Of a DNA stretch of 64,000 nt, positions 9,028 to 17,367 are shown in pieces (the first letter of the stretch is position 1; every line of letters begins with the position of its first letter). Where the stretch lies: positions 28,396 to 92,395 of the forward strand of contig JBFXFL010000005.1 in assembly GCA_050179115.1 (NCBI GenBank). The letters run 5' to 3'. The notes under the pieces were generated by a model that did not search any database, was not told the DNA's origin, and saw nothing but the letters and a program-made list of their open reading frames with translations. A program made the position numbers and the translations under genes. This stretch comes from JAGPUQ01 sp050179115 (GTDB lineage Bacteria > Pseudomonadota > Gammaproteobacteria > Pseudomonadales > Porticoccaceae).

Positions 9028-9953
9028 AACTCCTGCTCGCCAATCCCCGCGGTTTCTGCGCCGGCGTGGATCGCGCCATCGAGATCGTCGAGCGTGCGCT
9101 CGACCGTTTCGGCGCGCCCATACATGTGCGGCACGAAGTTGTCCACAATAAATATGTGGTGGACAGTTTGCGTCAGCGCGGCGCGATCTTCGTCGAGGAA
9201 CTGGACGAGGTGCCGGCGGACGGCACCGTCATTTTCAGCGCCCACGGTGTGTCGCAAGCCGTGCGCGAAGAGGCCGGCGCGCGCGGGTTGCGCGTATTCG
9301 ACGCGACCTGCCCGTTGGTGACCAAGGTTCACCTGGAAGTGGCGGCCTGCGCCCGCGACGGGCGCGACTGTGTGCTGATCGGCCATCGCGGCCATCCCGA
9401 GGTCGAGGGCACCATGGGTCAGTACCGCAGCGCGCGCGGCATGATCTATCTGGTCGAGGACGAGGCCGACGCCCAGAGCCTGGAAGTCGCGCAGCCCGGC
9501 AATCTCGCCTATGTCACCCAGACCACCTTGTCGATGGATGACACCGCGCGCATCGTCGCCATCCTGCAAGCGCGCTTCCCGGCCATCGATGGTCCGCGCA
9601 AGGACGACATCTGCTACGCCACGCAAAATCGTCAGGACGCGGTCAAGCAGCTCGCGCTGGAATGCGAACTGGTGTTGGTGGTGGGCTCGCCCAACAGTTC
9701 GAACTCCACGCGGTTGAAAGAACTCGCCGAACGCTGCGGCGCCCGCGCCCATCTGATCGATGGCGCCGCCGAGATCGATCCCCTCTGGCTCGCCGGCGTC
9801 ACCAGCATCGGGCTCACGGCGGGCGCTTCGGCGCCGGAAAAGCTGGTGGGCGACGTGGTCGCCCGCCTCACCGAACTGGGTGTGGACCAAGTGTCCGAAG
9901 GCGCGGGCAGCCGCGAAGGCATCCGGTTTTCGCTGCCGCCGGGTTTGCGTTGA
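9024..9953 (+). CDS. ispH: 4-hydroxy-3-methylbut-2-enyl diphosphate reductase (IspH/LytB)
   Basis: IspH catalyses the last step of the non-mevalonate isoprenoid pathway, giving IPP and DMAPP, and uses a [4Fe-4S] cluster. The three cluster cysteines are C12 (NPRGFCAGVDRA), C96 (DATCPLVTKVH) and C197 (DDICYATQNRQ), at almost the same positions as in Escherichia coli. HEVVHNKYVVDSL, SAHGVS and GHRGHPEVEGTMGQY are also present. The GTG start at 9024 overlaps the fkpB stop. In Pseudomonas ispH is followed directly by the minor pilin genes; here about 5 kb of other genes intervene. Confidence 0.97.
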   Translation: MKLLLANPRGFCAGVDRAIEIVERALDRFGAPIHVRHEVVHNKYVVDSLRQRGAIFVEELDEVPADGTVIFSAHGVSQAVREEAGARGLRVFDATCPLVTKVHLEVAACARDGRDCVLIGHRGHPEVEGTMGQYRSARGMIYLVEDEADAQSLEVAQPGNLAYVTQTTLSMDDTARIVAILQARFPAIDGPRKDDICYATQNRQDAVKQLALECELVLVVGSPNSSNSTRLKELAERCGARAHLIDGAAEIDPLWLAGVTSIGLTAGASAPEKLVGDVVARLTELGVDQVSEGAGSREGIRFSLPPGLR

Positions 9954-10022
9954 CCAGCCGCGCCCGCGTCCCGGTTTTTGTGGACCGGGTCCGCAACATC
10001 CACGCGTTACGGCAACTGCGCG

Positions 10023-11084
10023 ATGACACCGGCCGCGCGGCGTAACCGGCCTGCATCGGGAGTGCTGGCGGCGCTCGCCGCCGCCGTCCTGTTCGGCGCC
10101 AGCGTACCCTTCGCCAAGCTGCTGCTGGGCGCAATGAGTCCCTGGCTGCTGGCTGGTCTGCTGTATCTCGGCGCGGGTCTCGGCCTCACGCTGATGCGCG
10201 TGACCCGGCCCAGAGCAGCGATTCGTCTGGAACCCGGTGAGTGGCGCTGGCTCGCCGGTGCCATTGTGGCCGGCGGCGTGGTCGCGCCGGTGCTTCTGAT
10301 GTACGGCCTGTCGGCGATGCCGGCTTCCGGCGCGGCCCTGCTGCTGAATGCGGAAACCCTGTTCACCGCACTGTTGGCGTGGTTCGTGTTTCGCGAAAAC
10401 TTCGATCGGCGCATTGCGCTCGGCATGGCGATCATCGTCGCCGGCGCGCTGGTGCTGGCCTGGCCGGGCGAAGCGCGCTTCGGCGCCCTGTGGCCGGCGC
10501 TCGCGGTACTCGGCGCGGGCCTGGGCTGGGCGCTCGACAACAATCTGACGCGCAAGGTAGCGCTCGCCGATGCGACCTGGATCGCCGCCTGCAAGGGCTG
10601 GGCGGCGGGCGTGGTCAACCTGGGCATTGCGGCGCTGGTGGTCGATCGCTGGCCGCCGCCGGCAACCGTCGCGGCGGCCGTCGTGCTGGGCTGGGCCTGC
10701 TACGGATTGAGTCTGGTGCTGTTCGTGGTGGCCTTGCGCCAGCTCGGCACCGCGCGCACCAGCGCCTATTTTTCCGTCGCGCCCTTCGTCGGCGCGCTCA
10801 TCGCATTGCCTCTTCTGGGTGAAGCGCTGACGCTGCGCCTGCTGTCCGCCGGGACATTGATGGCACTGGGGGTGTGGTTGCACCTGACCGAAAAACATCG
10901 CCACGAACACACCCACGAAGCGCTCGAGCACGAACACGAGCATGTCCACGATCTCCATCACCAGCACGGCCACGAAGTGCCGGTTGCGGAGGGCATTCGT
11001 CATACGCACCGCCATCGCCACGCCGCGCTGACCCACCAGCACGCACATTTTCCCGACGCACATCATCGGCACGGCCACCCGTAG
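10023..11084 (+). CDS. EamA/DMT-family transporter with histidine-rich C-terminal tail
   Basis: An inner-membrane transporter of the drug/metabolite superfamily with two EamA repeats and about ten helices (residues roughly 15-290). The last 55 residues form a hydrophilic tail very rich in His and Glu (about 30 histidines, ending HHRHGHP), likely able to bind divalent metal. I recall similar tails in other proteobacterial EamA proteins, so the tail appears to be a subfamily trait. The ATG at 10023 is preferred to a TTG at 9978, whose extra residues look non-coding. The substrate is unknown; metal-linked transport is inference. The stop is followed in the same frame by an RND-pump relic. Confidence 0.82.
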   Translation: MTPAARRNRPASGVLAALAAAVLFGASVPFAKLLLGAMSPWLLAGLLYLGAGLGLTLMRVTRPRAAIRLEPGEWRWLAGAIVAGGVVAPVLLMYGLSAMPASGAALLLNAETLFTALLAWFVFRENFDRRIALGMAIIVAGALVLAWPGEARFGALWPALAVLGAGLGWALDNNLTRKVALADATWIAACKGWAAGVVNLGIAALVVDRWPPPATVAAAVVLGWACYGLSLVLFVVALRQLGTARTSAYFSVAPFVGALIALPLLGEALTLRLLSAGTLMALGVWLHLTEKHRHEHTHEALEHEHEHVHDLHHQHGHEVPVAEGIRHTHRHRHAALTHQHAHFPDAHHRHGHP

Positions 11085-11396
11085 CGGGCTCTATCTGCTG
11101 CCACTTCAGATCTGCTGGGCAGTGGCCGCTATGAAGCCATTGTCGAGGGTGCGCTGACGCGCCTGCGCCCGGTACTGATGAAGGCGCTGGTGGCAGGGCT
11201 GGGCTTCGTGCCCATGGCGTTCAATACCGGTATCGGCAGCGAGGTTCAGCGCCCGCTGGCGACGGTGGTGATCGGCGGCATCCGCTCGTCCACGTTGCTG
11301 ACGCTGCTGGTATTGCCGGGTCTGTACCGCATGGCATGGCGCGCCGGGCGCAACGCCGGCCCCGCCGCCGTCGGGGCACTGGCTTCCCGTTCCTGA
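11085..11396 (+). pseudogene. Relic of a heavy-metal RND efflux pump (CusA/CzcA-type), C-terminal end only
   Basis: The frame after the EamA stop encodes SGRYEAIVEGALTRLRPVLM, then KALVAGLGFVPMAFNTGIG, SEVQRPLATVVIGGI and SSTLLTLLVLPGLYRMAW. These are the segments leading into and forming the last membrane helices of HME-RND pumps such as CusA and CzcA, followed by a short unrelated tail to the TGA at 11396. Only about 100 of roughly 1,030 residues remain and there is no start codon with a plausible ribosome-binding site. An ATG at 11178 would give a 72-residue fragment without the transporter core. I read it as a non-functional remnant. Confidence 0.8.
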
Positions 11397-11440
11397 AATG
11401 GCGTGCGGCGGCGCGGAATGGCGCCCGGACCGGATGTATC

Positions 11441-11540
11441 GCGGTAACCGGATTCCCGTCACCCCGGCGCAGGCCGGGGTCCAGGGGCCACCAGGGTCTG
11501 AGTTGGCGCGGTAACTGGATTCCCGCGTGCGCGGGAATGA
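11441..11540. repeat. Two tandem REP-like palindromes
   Basis: Two related units each start with GCGGTAACYGGATTCCCG (11441 and 11508). The first holds a perfect hairpin ACCCCGGC/GCCGGGGT at 11461-11480. The second holds ATTCCCGC-GTGC-GCGGGAAT at 11519-11538. The element resembles the common proteobacterial repeat that forms GTCATTCCCGC...GCGGGAAT stems. It lies between the RND relic and the end of bamD and may act as a transcription boundary. A similar stem occurs near 42285-42303. Confidence 0.7.
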
Positions 11541-11580
11541 CGCCGGCTGGTAAATGTATCGAAACGTGCGTGCCGTGGCG

Positions 11581-12597
11581 CTAGCCGTCGAACACACCGA
11601 AGGTCAGGCGGCTCAACCACGAGCGGTGTTGCCGTGGCGCGGTTTCCGGATCTTCCGGAGGCGGTGGTTCGCGAGCGCCGATCGCGCCCTCGCCGAACAG
11701 GGGACGGGAATCGAAGTAGGGGGGTTTGTCCGGCGTGTAACGACCGAGCGTCAGGATGTGCCACCAGGACTTGCGGTCGAAGACGTCGTCCTGGTACAGA
11801 AAATTGCCCTCGCCGTCGAGCGCGGGGTGCTGGGGAAAGTTGAGCGCCAGCGTCCGGGCGGCGTTGTCCGCCAGTTCCGGCAGGCCCAGCATGTGATAGC
11901 CCTGCGCCATCACCGCCAGCCCGTCGGCAACCGCCGGCGTGCGCTCGTAGTTCTCCACCACGTGCCGGCCGCGGTTGACCGCCGCCAGATAGGCGCCGCG
12001 CTTGAAATAATAGTTGGCGACGTGGATTTCCTGGCGCGCCAGCAGATTGCGCAGATGCACCATGTGCTGGCGCGCTTCGGGGGCGTAGGCACTGTCCGGA
12101 AAACCGGTGATCAGGTCATTGAAGGTATTGAAGGCGAGTCGTGCGGAGCCGGGATCGCGTTTGGTCTCGTCGCGGGGCAAGTATTCGTCGAACAGGCCGC
12201 GGCCGGAACGCAGCAGCGCCATCCCCTTCACATAATAGGCATAGTCCACGCTGGCGTGGCGTGGGTGCAGGCGAATGAAGCGATCCGCGGCCGCGATCGC
12301 CGCCTCGAAATCCAGGCTGCTGTAGCGGGCATAGATGAGTTCGAGCTGCGCCTGGTCGGCATAGGTGCCAAACGGGTAGCGTGCCTCCAGGGCATCGAGA
12401 TTTTCGATGGCCTTGGTCCAGTCACGGGCATTCAGATCGCGCTGGATGCGATCGTAAAAATCCTTTTCGGTGTAATGGCTGGTGCGCTCTTCCGCTTCTT
12501 TCTTGGCATCCTTGGCGGAACGCGTCCACGAGCACCCGGCGAGCAGGCTTATCGCCAACGCCACCACCAACAATCGCATTGCTTGTACCAGCATCAT
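11581..12597 (-). CDS. bamD: Outer-membrane assembly lipoprotein BamD
   Basis: BamD is the essential lipoprotein partner of BamA in the beta-barrel assembly machine. The N-terminus has a lipoprotein signal (MRLLVVALAISLLAGCSW; cleavage before the Cys of LLAGC), and TPR-like repeats follow (YTEKDFYDRIQRDLNARDW, AIENLDALEARYPFG, DQAQLELIYARYSSLDFEAA). The 338-residue protein is longer than the usual 240-280 because of a C-terminal stretch of about 80 residues containing a proline-rich run and RSWLSRLTFGVFDG. Three ATG codons (12597, 12594, 12579) are possible; the last sits best before the signal peptide. It is divergent from rluD, a frequent arrangement. Confidence 0.92.
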   Translation of the reverse strand: MMLVQAMRLLVVALAISLLAGCSWTRSAKDAKKEAEERTSHYTEKDFYDRIQRDLNARDWTKAIENLDALEARYPFGTYADQAQLELIYARYSSLDFEAAIAAADRFIRLHPRHASVDYAYYVKGMALLRSGRGLFDEYLPRDETKRDPGSARLAFNTFNDLITGFPDSAYAPEARQHMVHLRNLLARQEIHVANYYFKRGAYLAAVNRGRHVVENYERTPAVADGLAVMAQGYHMLGLPELADNAARTLALNFPQHPALDGEGNFLYQDDVFDRKSWWHILTLGRYTPDKPPYFDSRPLFGEGAIGAREPPPPEDPETAPRQHRSWLSRLTFGVFDG

Positions 12598-12709
12598 ACT
12601 TACCAGTGGGCGCGTGGCAGGCTTGATCCAGCGCGGGTAGACGTGGGGGCGCGGGATTGAGTGACCCCGCCAGCCCTGTTAAAAAGGCGATCATTTAACC
12701 ACAGTCGAA

Positions 12710-13684
12710 ATGCGGGCAACACACGACATGGCGGTAGGCGAAAGGGTACAGCGCAGGGCACAGGTTCCCCGCGAGCTGGAAGGGCAACGGCTCGACCAGG
12801 CGGCGGCGGCGCTGTTCGGCGATTTTTCCCGTGCCCGCCTCCAGCACTGGATCGGCGCCGGCGACTTGCGGGTGGACGGCGCGGCGCGACGGTCGAAGGA
12901 CCGCCTGGCTGGCGGGGAATGGCTCTGCCTCGATGCGCCGTTGGAGCCCGCCGGCGACTGGGTCGAGCAGGCGGTGCCGTTGCGCGTGGTGTACGAGGAC
13001 GCCGAACTGCTGGTGATCGACAAGCCGGCCGGGTTGGTCGTGCATCCGGGCGCGGGCAATCCCGACGGCACCCTGTTGAACGGCCTGCTGCGCCACTGTC
13101 CGGGGCTGCGCGCGCTGCCCCGCGCGGGCATCGTGCATCGCCTGGACAAGGACACCACCGGGCTGCTCGTGATCGCCAGGACCTTGCGCGCCCACGCCGA
13201 TCTGGTCGCGCAGTTGCGCGCACGCACGGTGTCCCGCGATTACGACGCCCTGGTGCGCGGGCTGGTCATCAGCGGCGGTACCGTCGACGCGCCCCTCGGC
13301 CGGCACCCCACGGCGCGCACGCGGATGGCGGTGGTCACCGGCGGCCGCGCGGCGGTAACCCATTACCGCGTGGCCCAGCGCCTGCCGCGCCACACCCTGC
13401 TTCGGGTCAGCCTCGAAACCGGACGTACCCATCAGATTCGCGTACACCTGGCCCATATCGGATACCCGGTGGCGGGCGATCCGCTGTACGGCGGTCGCCT
13501 GCAACTGCCGGCCGGGACCGACCCCGCCGCCGCGGCGGCGCTCACCGCGTTCCGGCGCCAGGCACTGCACGCGGCCCGGCTCTCGGTACGCCATCCCGCC
13601 ACCGGCGCCACCATGACCTGGGAAGCGCCCTTGCCGGCTGATTTCGCCGCGCTGCTGGAGGCGCTGGCGGGCGATGACGGCTGA
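12710..13684 (+). CDS. rluD: 23S rRNA pseudouridine synthase RluD
   Basis: RluD makes pseudouridines 1911, 1915 and 1917 in helix 69 of 23S rRNA. An S4-like RNA-binding domain covers about residues 24-70 (LEGQRLDQAAAALFGDFSRA). The catalytic domain has VIDKPAGLVVHPG and the active-site motif HRLDKDTTG with the nucleophilic aspartate D146. LETGRTHQIRVHLAHIGYPV and GDPLYGG complete the RluA-family set. The 324-residue length matches RluD. The ATG at 12710 is used; another at 12728 is six codons in. The gene overlaps pgeF by 11 bases, and the rluD-pgeF pair next to bamD is widely conserved. Confidence 0.95.
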   Translation: MRATHDMAVGERVQRRAQVPRELEGQRLDQAAAALFGDFSRARLQHWIGAGDLRVDGAARRSKDRLAGGEWLCLDAPLEPAGDWVEQAVPLRVVYEDAELLVIDKPAGLVVHPGAGNPDGTLLNGLLRHCPGLRALPRAGIVHRLDKDTTGLLVIARTLRAHADLVAQLRARTVSRDYDALVRGLVISGGTVDAPLGRHPTARTRMAVVTGGRAAVTHYRVAQRLPRHTLLRVSLETGRTHQIRVHLAHIGYPVAGDPLYGGRLQLPAGTDPAAAAALTAFRRQALHAARLSVRHPATGATMTWEAPLPADFAALLEALAGDDG

Positions 13685-14426
13685 ATTCGAATCCATCCTT
13701 CGGCCCGGCTGGCCCGCCCCCTCCCGGGTACGGGCCGCCTGCACCACCCGGATCGGCGGCCACAGCCAAGGCCCTTGGGCGTCCTTCAACCTGGGCGAGC
13801 GGGTGGGCGACGCACCGGCCGCCGTGGCCGCCAACCGGGCGCAGCTGGCGCGCGAACTGGCGCTGCCCGGAGCGCCCCAGTGGCTGCATCAGGTGCATGG
13901 CACCGACCTGGTCGCCGCGGCGGACGATGGCCTGGAACGCCGGGGCGACGCGAGTTGGACGCGGCGCCCGGGCGTGGTGTGCGCGGTGCAGAGCGCGGAT
14001 TGCCTGCCGATTCTGTTGTGCGATCGCGATGGTACCTGTGTGGCGGCGCTGCACGGCGGCTGGCGTGGGCTCGCCGCCGGCATCATCCCGCGTACGCTCG
14101 CTGCGCTTGCGCTGCCGCCCGGGCGCTGGCTGGCCTGGCTGGGTCCGGCAATCTGCGGATCCTGCTATGAGGTCGGCGAGGAAGTCCGCGCCGCCTTCTC
14201 TGCGGATACGGCCGTGGTCCGCCGGGGGTTCCGTCCCGCCGCCCGCAAGGGTCACTGGTGCGCGGATCTGGCGGCCATCGCCAGGGCCCAGCTGACCGCC
14301 AGCGGTGTCCCGGAAACCGCCATCTTCGGGGGCGATCTGTGTACCCGTGAGAATTCCGGGCGCTTCTATTCCTATCGGCGCGACGGCACCACGGGACGCA
14401 TGGCCGCGCTGATCTGGCTGGTCTGA
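13674..14426 (+). CDS. pgeF: Peptidoglycan editing factor PgeF (YfiH, DUF152 family)
   Basis: PgeF is a cytoplasmic enzyme reported to remove misincorporated L-Ser from peptidoglycan precursors; family members were earlier called multicopper polyphenol oxidases. The metal-site motifs are visible: WLHQVHGTDLV (His), SADCLPILLCD (Cys) and ALHGGWRGLAAGI (His), followed by GPAICGSCYEVG and the C-terminal CTRENSGRFYSYRRDG. The 250-residue length is normal. It overlaps the end of rluD by 11 bases and is certainly co-transcribed with it. The start follows from the overlap and from the FESILRPGWPAP N-terminus. Confidence 0.94.
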   Translation: MTAEFESILRPGWPAPSRVRAACTTRIGGHSQGPWASFNLGERVGDAPAAVAANRAQLARELALPGAPQWLHQVHGTDLVAAADDGLERRGDASWTRRPGVVCAVQSADCLPILLCDRDGTCVAALHGGWRGLAAGIIPRTLAALALPPGRWLAWLGPAICGSCYEVGEEVRAAFSADTAVVRRGFRPAARKGHWCADLAAIARAQLTASGVPETAIFGGDLCTRENSGRFYSYRRDGTTGRMAALIWLV

Positions 14427-14508
14427 AGGCCTCGGCATCCGGGGCGGGGAGCGGTGCTTGCCCGGGCGCGGGTTCTGGCATCCAATAACCCTTTCCCGGA
14501 GAGCGAGC

Positions 14509-14862
14509 ATGAGTCCGGAAGCCCTGATCGAACGCCTGCGCAACGCGCCCGACAGCCTGTCCTTTGCCGAGGTGCTGGCGGTGATCGACGCGCACTACCA
14601 TTACACCCCCACGGCATTCGTCAACGGCCCGGGCGAGGACTGCGTCCACAACCCGGCCGGGGTCAACGAGGGCTCCTGCCGGGTGCTGGCCTTTGCTCGC
14701 CGCCATCGCCTCACCGAAGCGGAAACCCTGGCGCTGTTCGCCGAGCACCATCGCAAGGTGCTCGCCGATCCCGCCGGCAGCGACCACGCCAATATCCGTG
14801 CCTTCCGACGCCAGGGCTGGGCCGGAGTGCGGTTTGACGGCGAGCCGCTCGCGGTCCGCTAG
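14509..14862 (+). CDS. HopJ-family protein (type III effector HopJ-like)
   Basis: A 117-residue protein of the HopJ family. The name comes from a Pseudomonas syringae effector, but homologues occur in many bacteria without type III secretion, so an effector role is not implied. Recognisable segments are the FAEVLAVIDAHYHYTPTAFVN region, NPAGVNEGSCRVLAFA and the LFAEHHRKVLADPAGSDHAN region. The ATG at 14509 has a GGAGA six bases upstream. The frame is open to 14458 but without resemblance. There is no signal peptide or membrane segment. It sits alone between pgeF and the pilin operon. The function is unknown. Confidence 0.85.
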   Translation: MSPEALIERLRNAPDSLSFAEVLAVIDAHYHYTPTAFVNGPGEDCVHNPAGVNEGSCRVLAFARRHRLTEAETLALFAEHHRKVLADPAGSDHANIRAFRRQGWAGVRFDGEPLAVR

Positions 14863-14962
14863 GCGATACCGCCCGCGTCCGCTTTGCGTCCGCACGGGTT
14901 GGCGCAGTTCTCCCTTCCGGGGCGCATCGGTCTGCGGATTTGACCACTGGTCGGCCTGTGGC

Positions 14963-14992
14963 GTGACAATGGCTGGCGTACCCACCTATACT
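14963..14992 (+). promoter_or_regulatory. Sigma-70-like promoter of the minor pilin operon
   Basis: GTGACA at 14963-14968 and TATACT at 14987-14992 are separated by 18 bases, each matching five of six consensus positions. Transcription would start near 14999, giving a leader of about 185 bases before fimT. The 320-base gap 14863-15183 holds no other convincing feature. This is a pattern match only. Confidence 0.5.
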
Positions 14993-15183
14993 CAAGGTGG
15001 AAAATCAGGTTTGCGCGGCAGTTGCCTGATACATTTGGTAAATTGGCGGTTAGCTGAGGTGCGGGAACCGAGTCGAACCACGGTTTGTCCGGGGTTGGAC
15101 TAGCTACGCGGGCGGTAGCAGGTTGCAGGACCGCCTCGCGGGATCGAATCCCGGCATGAGCCCGGCACACAGCGTAGAGGCTG

Positions 15184-15783
15184 ATGGATATAGCGAAAGG
15201 CATTCGAAGGCACGGCGCAGCGGGTTCGCTCAGCGCTGGGTTTACCATCATTGAGTTGGCGGTGACCCTGGTAGTGCTGGCCGTCCTGGTTGCGGTCGCC
15301 GTGCCCTCCTTTACCCGGCTGCTGCTCGATGCCCACCGCGCCACCGTATTGAGCGAATTGACCGCAGCGCTCAACCTGGCGCGGGCCGAAGCCCTTGGCC
15401 GCGGGCTGCCGGTTGCGGTGTGCCGCAGTTCCGACGCGGCCAGCTGTGGCAGTGGCCCCTGGGAGGAAGGCTGGCTGGTGTTCGTCAATGACGACAACGA
15501 CAGCCCTGCAGCCGTGGATGGCGGCGAAGAGATTCTGAAAGTGCGGCAGGAATCACAACCCGCCTACGCACTGGTTCCAGTCGTCAACTATGCGAATTTC
15601 ATCACCTATCGCGCCGACGGCAGCGTCAATAATCTCGGCAGGATCACTTACTGCGACCGGCGCGGCGTAGCCGAGGCGCGGGCGCTGCTGGTCAACCGCA
15701 TTGGGAGAGTACGTTTGAGCCGGGACACCGACGACGATGGCATCGACGAAGACGAGGCCGGTAGTGATCTTGTCTGCCCCTGA
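15184..15783 (+). CDS. fimT: Type IV pilus minor pseudopilin, FimT/GspH family
   Basis: A minor pilin thought to help prime type IV pilus assembly. The prepilin leader ends in a glycine followed by FTIIELAVTLVVLAVLVAV (G/F cleavage, Glu at +5), then the hydrophobic N-terminal helix and a GspH-like domain (ATVLSELTAALNLARAEALG). The 199-residue length is usual. The C-terminal acidic run (DTDDDGIDEDEAGSD) resembles a calcium-binding loop. It opens a same-strand operon of seven genes; its 3' end overlaps pilV by 47 bases. FimU would be an equally acceptable name. Confidence 0.9.
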   Translation: MDIAKGIRRHGAAGSLSAGFTIIELAVTLVVLAVLVAVAVPSFTRLLLDAHRATVLSELTAALNLARAEALGRGLPVAVCRSSDAASCGSGPWEEGWLVFVNDDNDSPAAVDGGEEILKVRQESQPAYALVPVVNYANFITYRADGSVNNLGRITYCDRRGVAEARALLVNRIGRVRLSRDTDDDGIDEDEAGSDLVCP

Positions 15784-16228
15784 CCGCTATCCGGTGGCGC
15801 CGAGGGTCGGCCAGGCCGGGGTGGGACTTATCGAGGTGCTGATCGCCGTGCTGGTGCTCGCGATCGGGCTGCTCGGGTTGGCGCGGTTGGAGATCGCCAA
15901 TCTGGCCACCAACCACGGCTCTCAACTGCGTTCCCAGGCGATGACGCTCGCCTATGACATCGTCGATCGCATGCGCGCCAATCGCGATGTTGCGCTCAAT
16001 GGCGACTACGACATCGCCCTAGGTGACGCGGCCCCATCCGGCACCACGGTAGTGGCGACGGACCTGCAGGAGTGGAAGGCTGCTTCTGCCCGGCAGTTGC
16101 CCCAGGGCGACGGTGCCGTCGCGCGCACGGTTGCGGCCGGAGTGACCCGGTTCCTCGTCACCGTGCAGTGGGACGATTCCCGCGGTGAGGCTCCGCCCAT
16201 CCAGTTCGTCATCGACACGGAGTTGTAG
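15737..16228 (+). CDS. pilV: Type IV pilus minor pilin PilV
   Basis: PilV is one of the minor pilins that form the priming complex at the pilus tip with FimU, PilW, PilX and PilE. The class III signal shows G followed by VGLIEVLIAVLVLAIGLLGL with Glu at +5. The segment around SQAMTLAYDIVDRMRANRD is characteristic of PilV, where transient DRMRAN is common. The ATG at 15737 lies inside fimT; a GTG at 15764 or TTG at 15770 would shorten the leader and reduce that overlap. The TAG at the 3' end overlaps the GTG start of pilW by one base. Confidence 0.9.
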   Translation: MASTKTRPVVILSAPDRYPVAPRVGQAGVGLIEVLIAVLVLAIGLLGLARLEIANLATNHGSQLRSQAMTLAYDIVDRMRANRDVALNGDYDIALGDAAPSGTTVVATDLQEWKAASARQLPQGDGAVARTVAAGVTRFLVTVQWDDSRGEAPPIQFVIDTEL

Positions 16229-17367
16229 TGATGGAGCGACAGGTTCGAGGTCGCGCGCTTCGCGGTCGGGGCCGACACCGCGGCTTTTCGCTGATCGAGT
16301 TGATGATCGCCGTGGTGGTGGGCGCGGCCATCATCGCCATCGTGACCCGGATGGCGGCCGGGACCCTGGCGACCTATCGCTCGGACGAATACCTCGCCCG
16401 GCTCCAGGAGAATGCGCGTTTCGCCATCGAGCAGCTTGATTTTGCCGGCCGCATGGCCGGCTTCAGTGGCTGTTCGCGCAACATCAACAGCCTGCTCAAT
16501 ACCGCTGCCGCGGCCTATGAGCCCGGTATCTACGACATCACCCGGGTCTTCTCGGGCTGGGAGTACGACAGCACCGGCGACGGCGACGACTACAGCATCG
16601 CCACGCTCGACCCCGTCGGTGCCGCTCTGGGCGAGTGGAGCGACGCCGGTGGCAACGATCTGGTCGACGACTTGCAGAACCTGGTGGTGCCGGGCACCGA
16701 CGTGCTGGTGGTCAAGTACGCCGACCGGGTGCTCGACGTCGGGGCCAGCGGCACTACCGCGGCCAATGCCGTCACCATCGGCCTCACCGGCAACAATGGC
16801 ATCAGCCAGAACTCCCTGGTGCTGATTTCCGATTGCGTGGGCAGCGATCTCTTCCAGAATCGCGCTGCCAACAACGCCGCCCAGTTGTCCCGGACCGACA
16901 GTGGCGGCAGCCCGGGCAATGTCGCCCCGGCTTCCGCCAATCTCAGTCACGCCTTTGGCACGGATATGGAGATCTATACCTTTACGGTGGCGGTGTATTT
17001 TGTCGGCCGCGGGCCCAGCGGTGAGCCGGCCCTGTTCCGCCGCACCCATCATGCCGCCGGCGTCAACGGCGTCGAGACCCTGGAACTGGTCGAAGGTGTC
17101 GAGAACATGCAGATTCTCTACGGCGAGGATCTCGACGGCGATCGCCTCGCCGACGTCTATCGCACCTCGGACGCGGTCGCCGATTGGGCCGACGTCGTGG
17201 CCGCGCGTGTCGGCCTGCTGCTGCGCACCGTGGAGAGCGGCCGTCAGGAGAACGACACGGCCATCTACGAGCTGCTGGGCACCAATGTCACCCCGCTCGC
17301 CGCCGATGCCCGCCGCCATCGCCGGGTATTCACCACCACCATCGCCTTGCGCAACCGGGTGGGATGA
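16228..17367 (+). CDS. pilW: Type IV pilus minor pilin PilW
   Basis: PilW is a larger minor pilin of the tip priming complex. After a basic leader (GRGRHRG) the prepilin helix FSLIELMIAVVVGAAIIAIV follows, with Glu at +5. The 379-residue protein carries the PilW-type region QENARFAIEQLDFAGRMAGF with a following Cys, and a C-terminal part with VEGVENMQILYGEDLDGD, RVGLLLRT and FTTTIALRNR, all typical of PilW. The start may be the GTG at 16228, which overlaps the pilV stop, or the ATG at 16231. It overlaps pilX by four bases (ATGA). Confidence 0.92.
   Translation: MMERQVRGRALRGRGRHRGFSLIELMIAVVVGAAIIAIVTRMAAGTLATYRSDEYLARLQENARFAIEQLDFAGRMAGFSGCSRNINSLLNTAAAAYEPGIYDITRVFSGWEYDSTGDGDDYSIATLDPVGAALGEWSDAGGNDLVDDLQNLVVPGTDVLVVKYADRVLDVGASGTTAANAVTIGLTGNNGISQNSLVLISDCVGSDLFQNRAANNAAQLSRTDSGGSPGNVAPASANLSHAFGTDMEIYTFTVAVYFVGRGPSGEPALFRRTHHAAGVNGVETLELVEGVENMQILYGEDLDGDRLADVYRTSDAVADWADVVAARVGLLLRTVESGRQENDTAIYELLGTNVTPLAADARRHRRVFTTTIALRNRVG

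Noticed and set aside
11178..11396. A functional 72-residue membrane protein
   Set aside because: It is only the last helices of an RND pump and no pump core remains.
14959..14973. A sigma-54 promoter (TGGCGTG-N4-TGGC) before the pilin operon
   Set aside because: The -24/-12 GG...GC spacing is right, but the -12 box lacks TTGC, and a much better sigma-70-like pair overlaps it.
15125..15160. A tRNA T-arm-like stretch (GGGATCGAATCCCGG)
   Set aside because: No acceptor, D or anticodon stems can be drawn around it.
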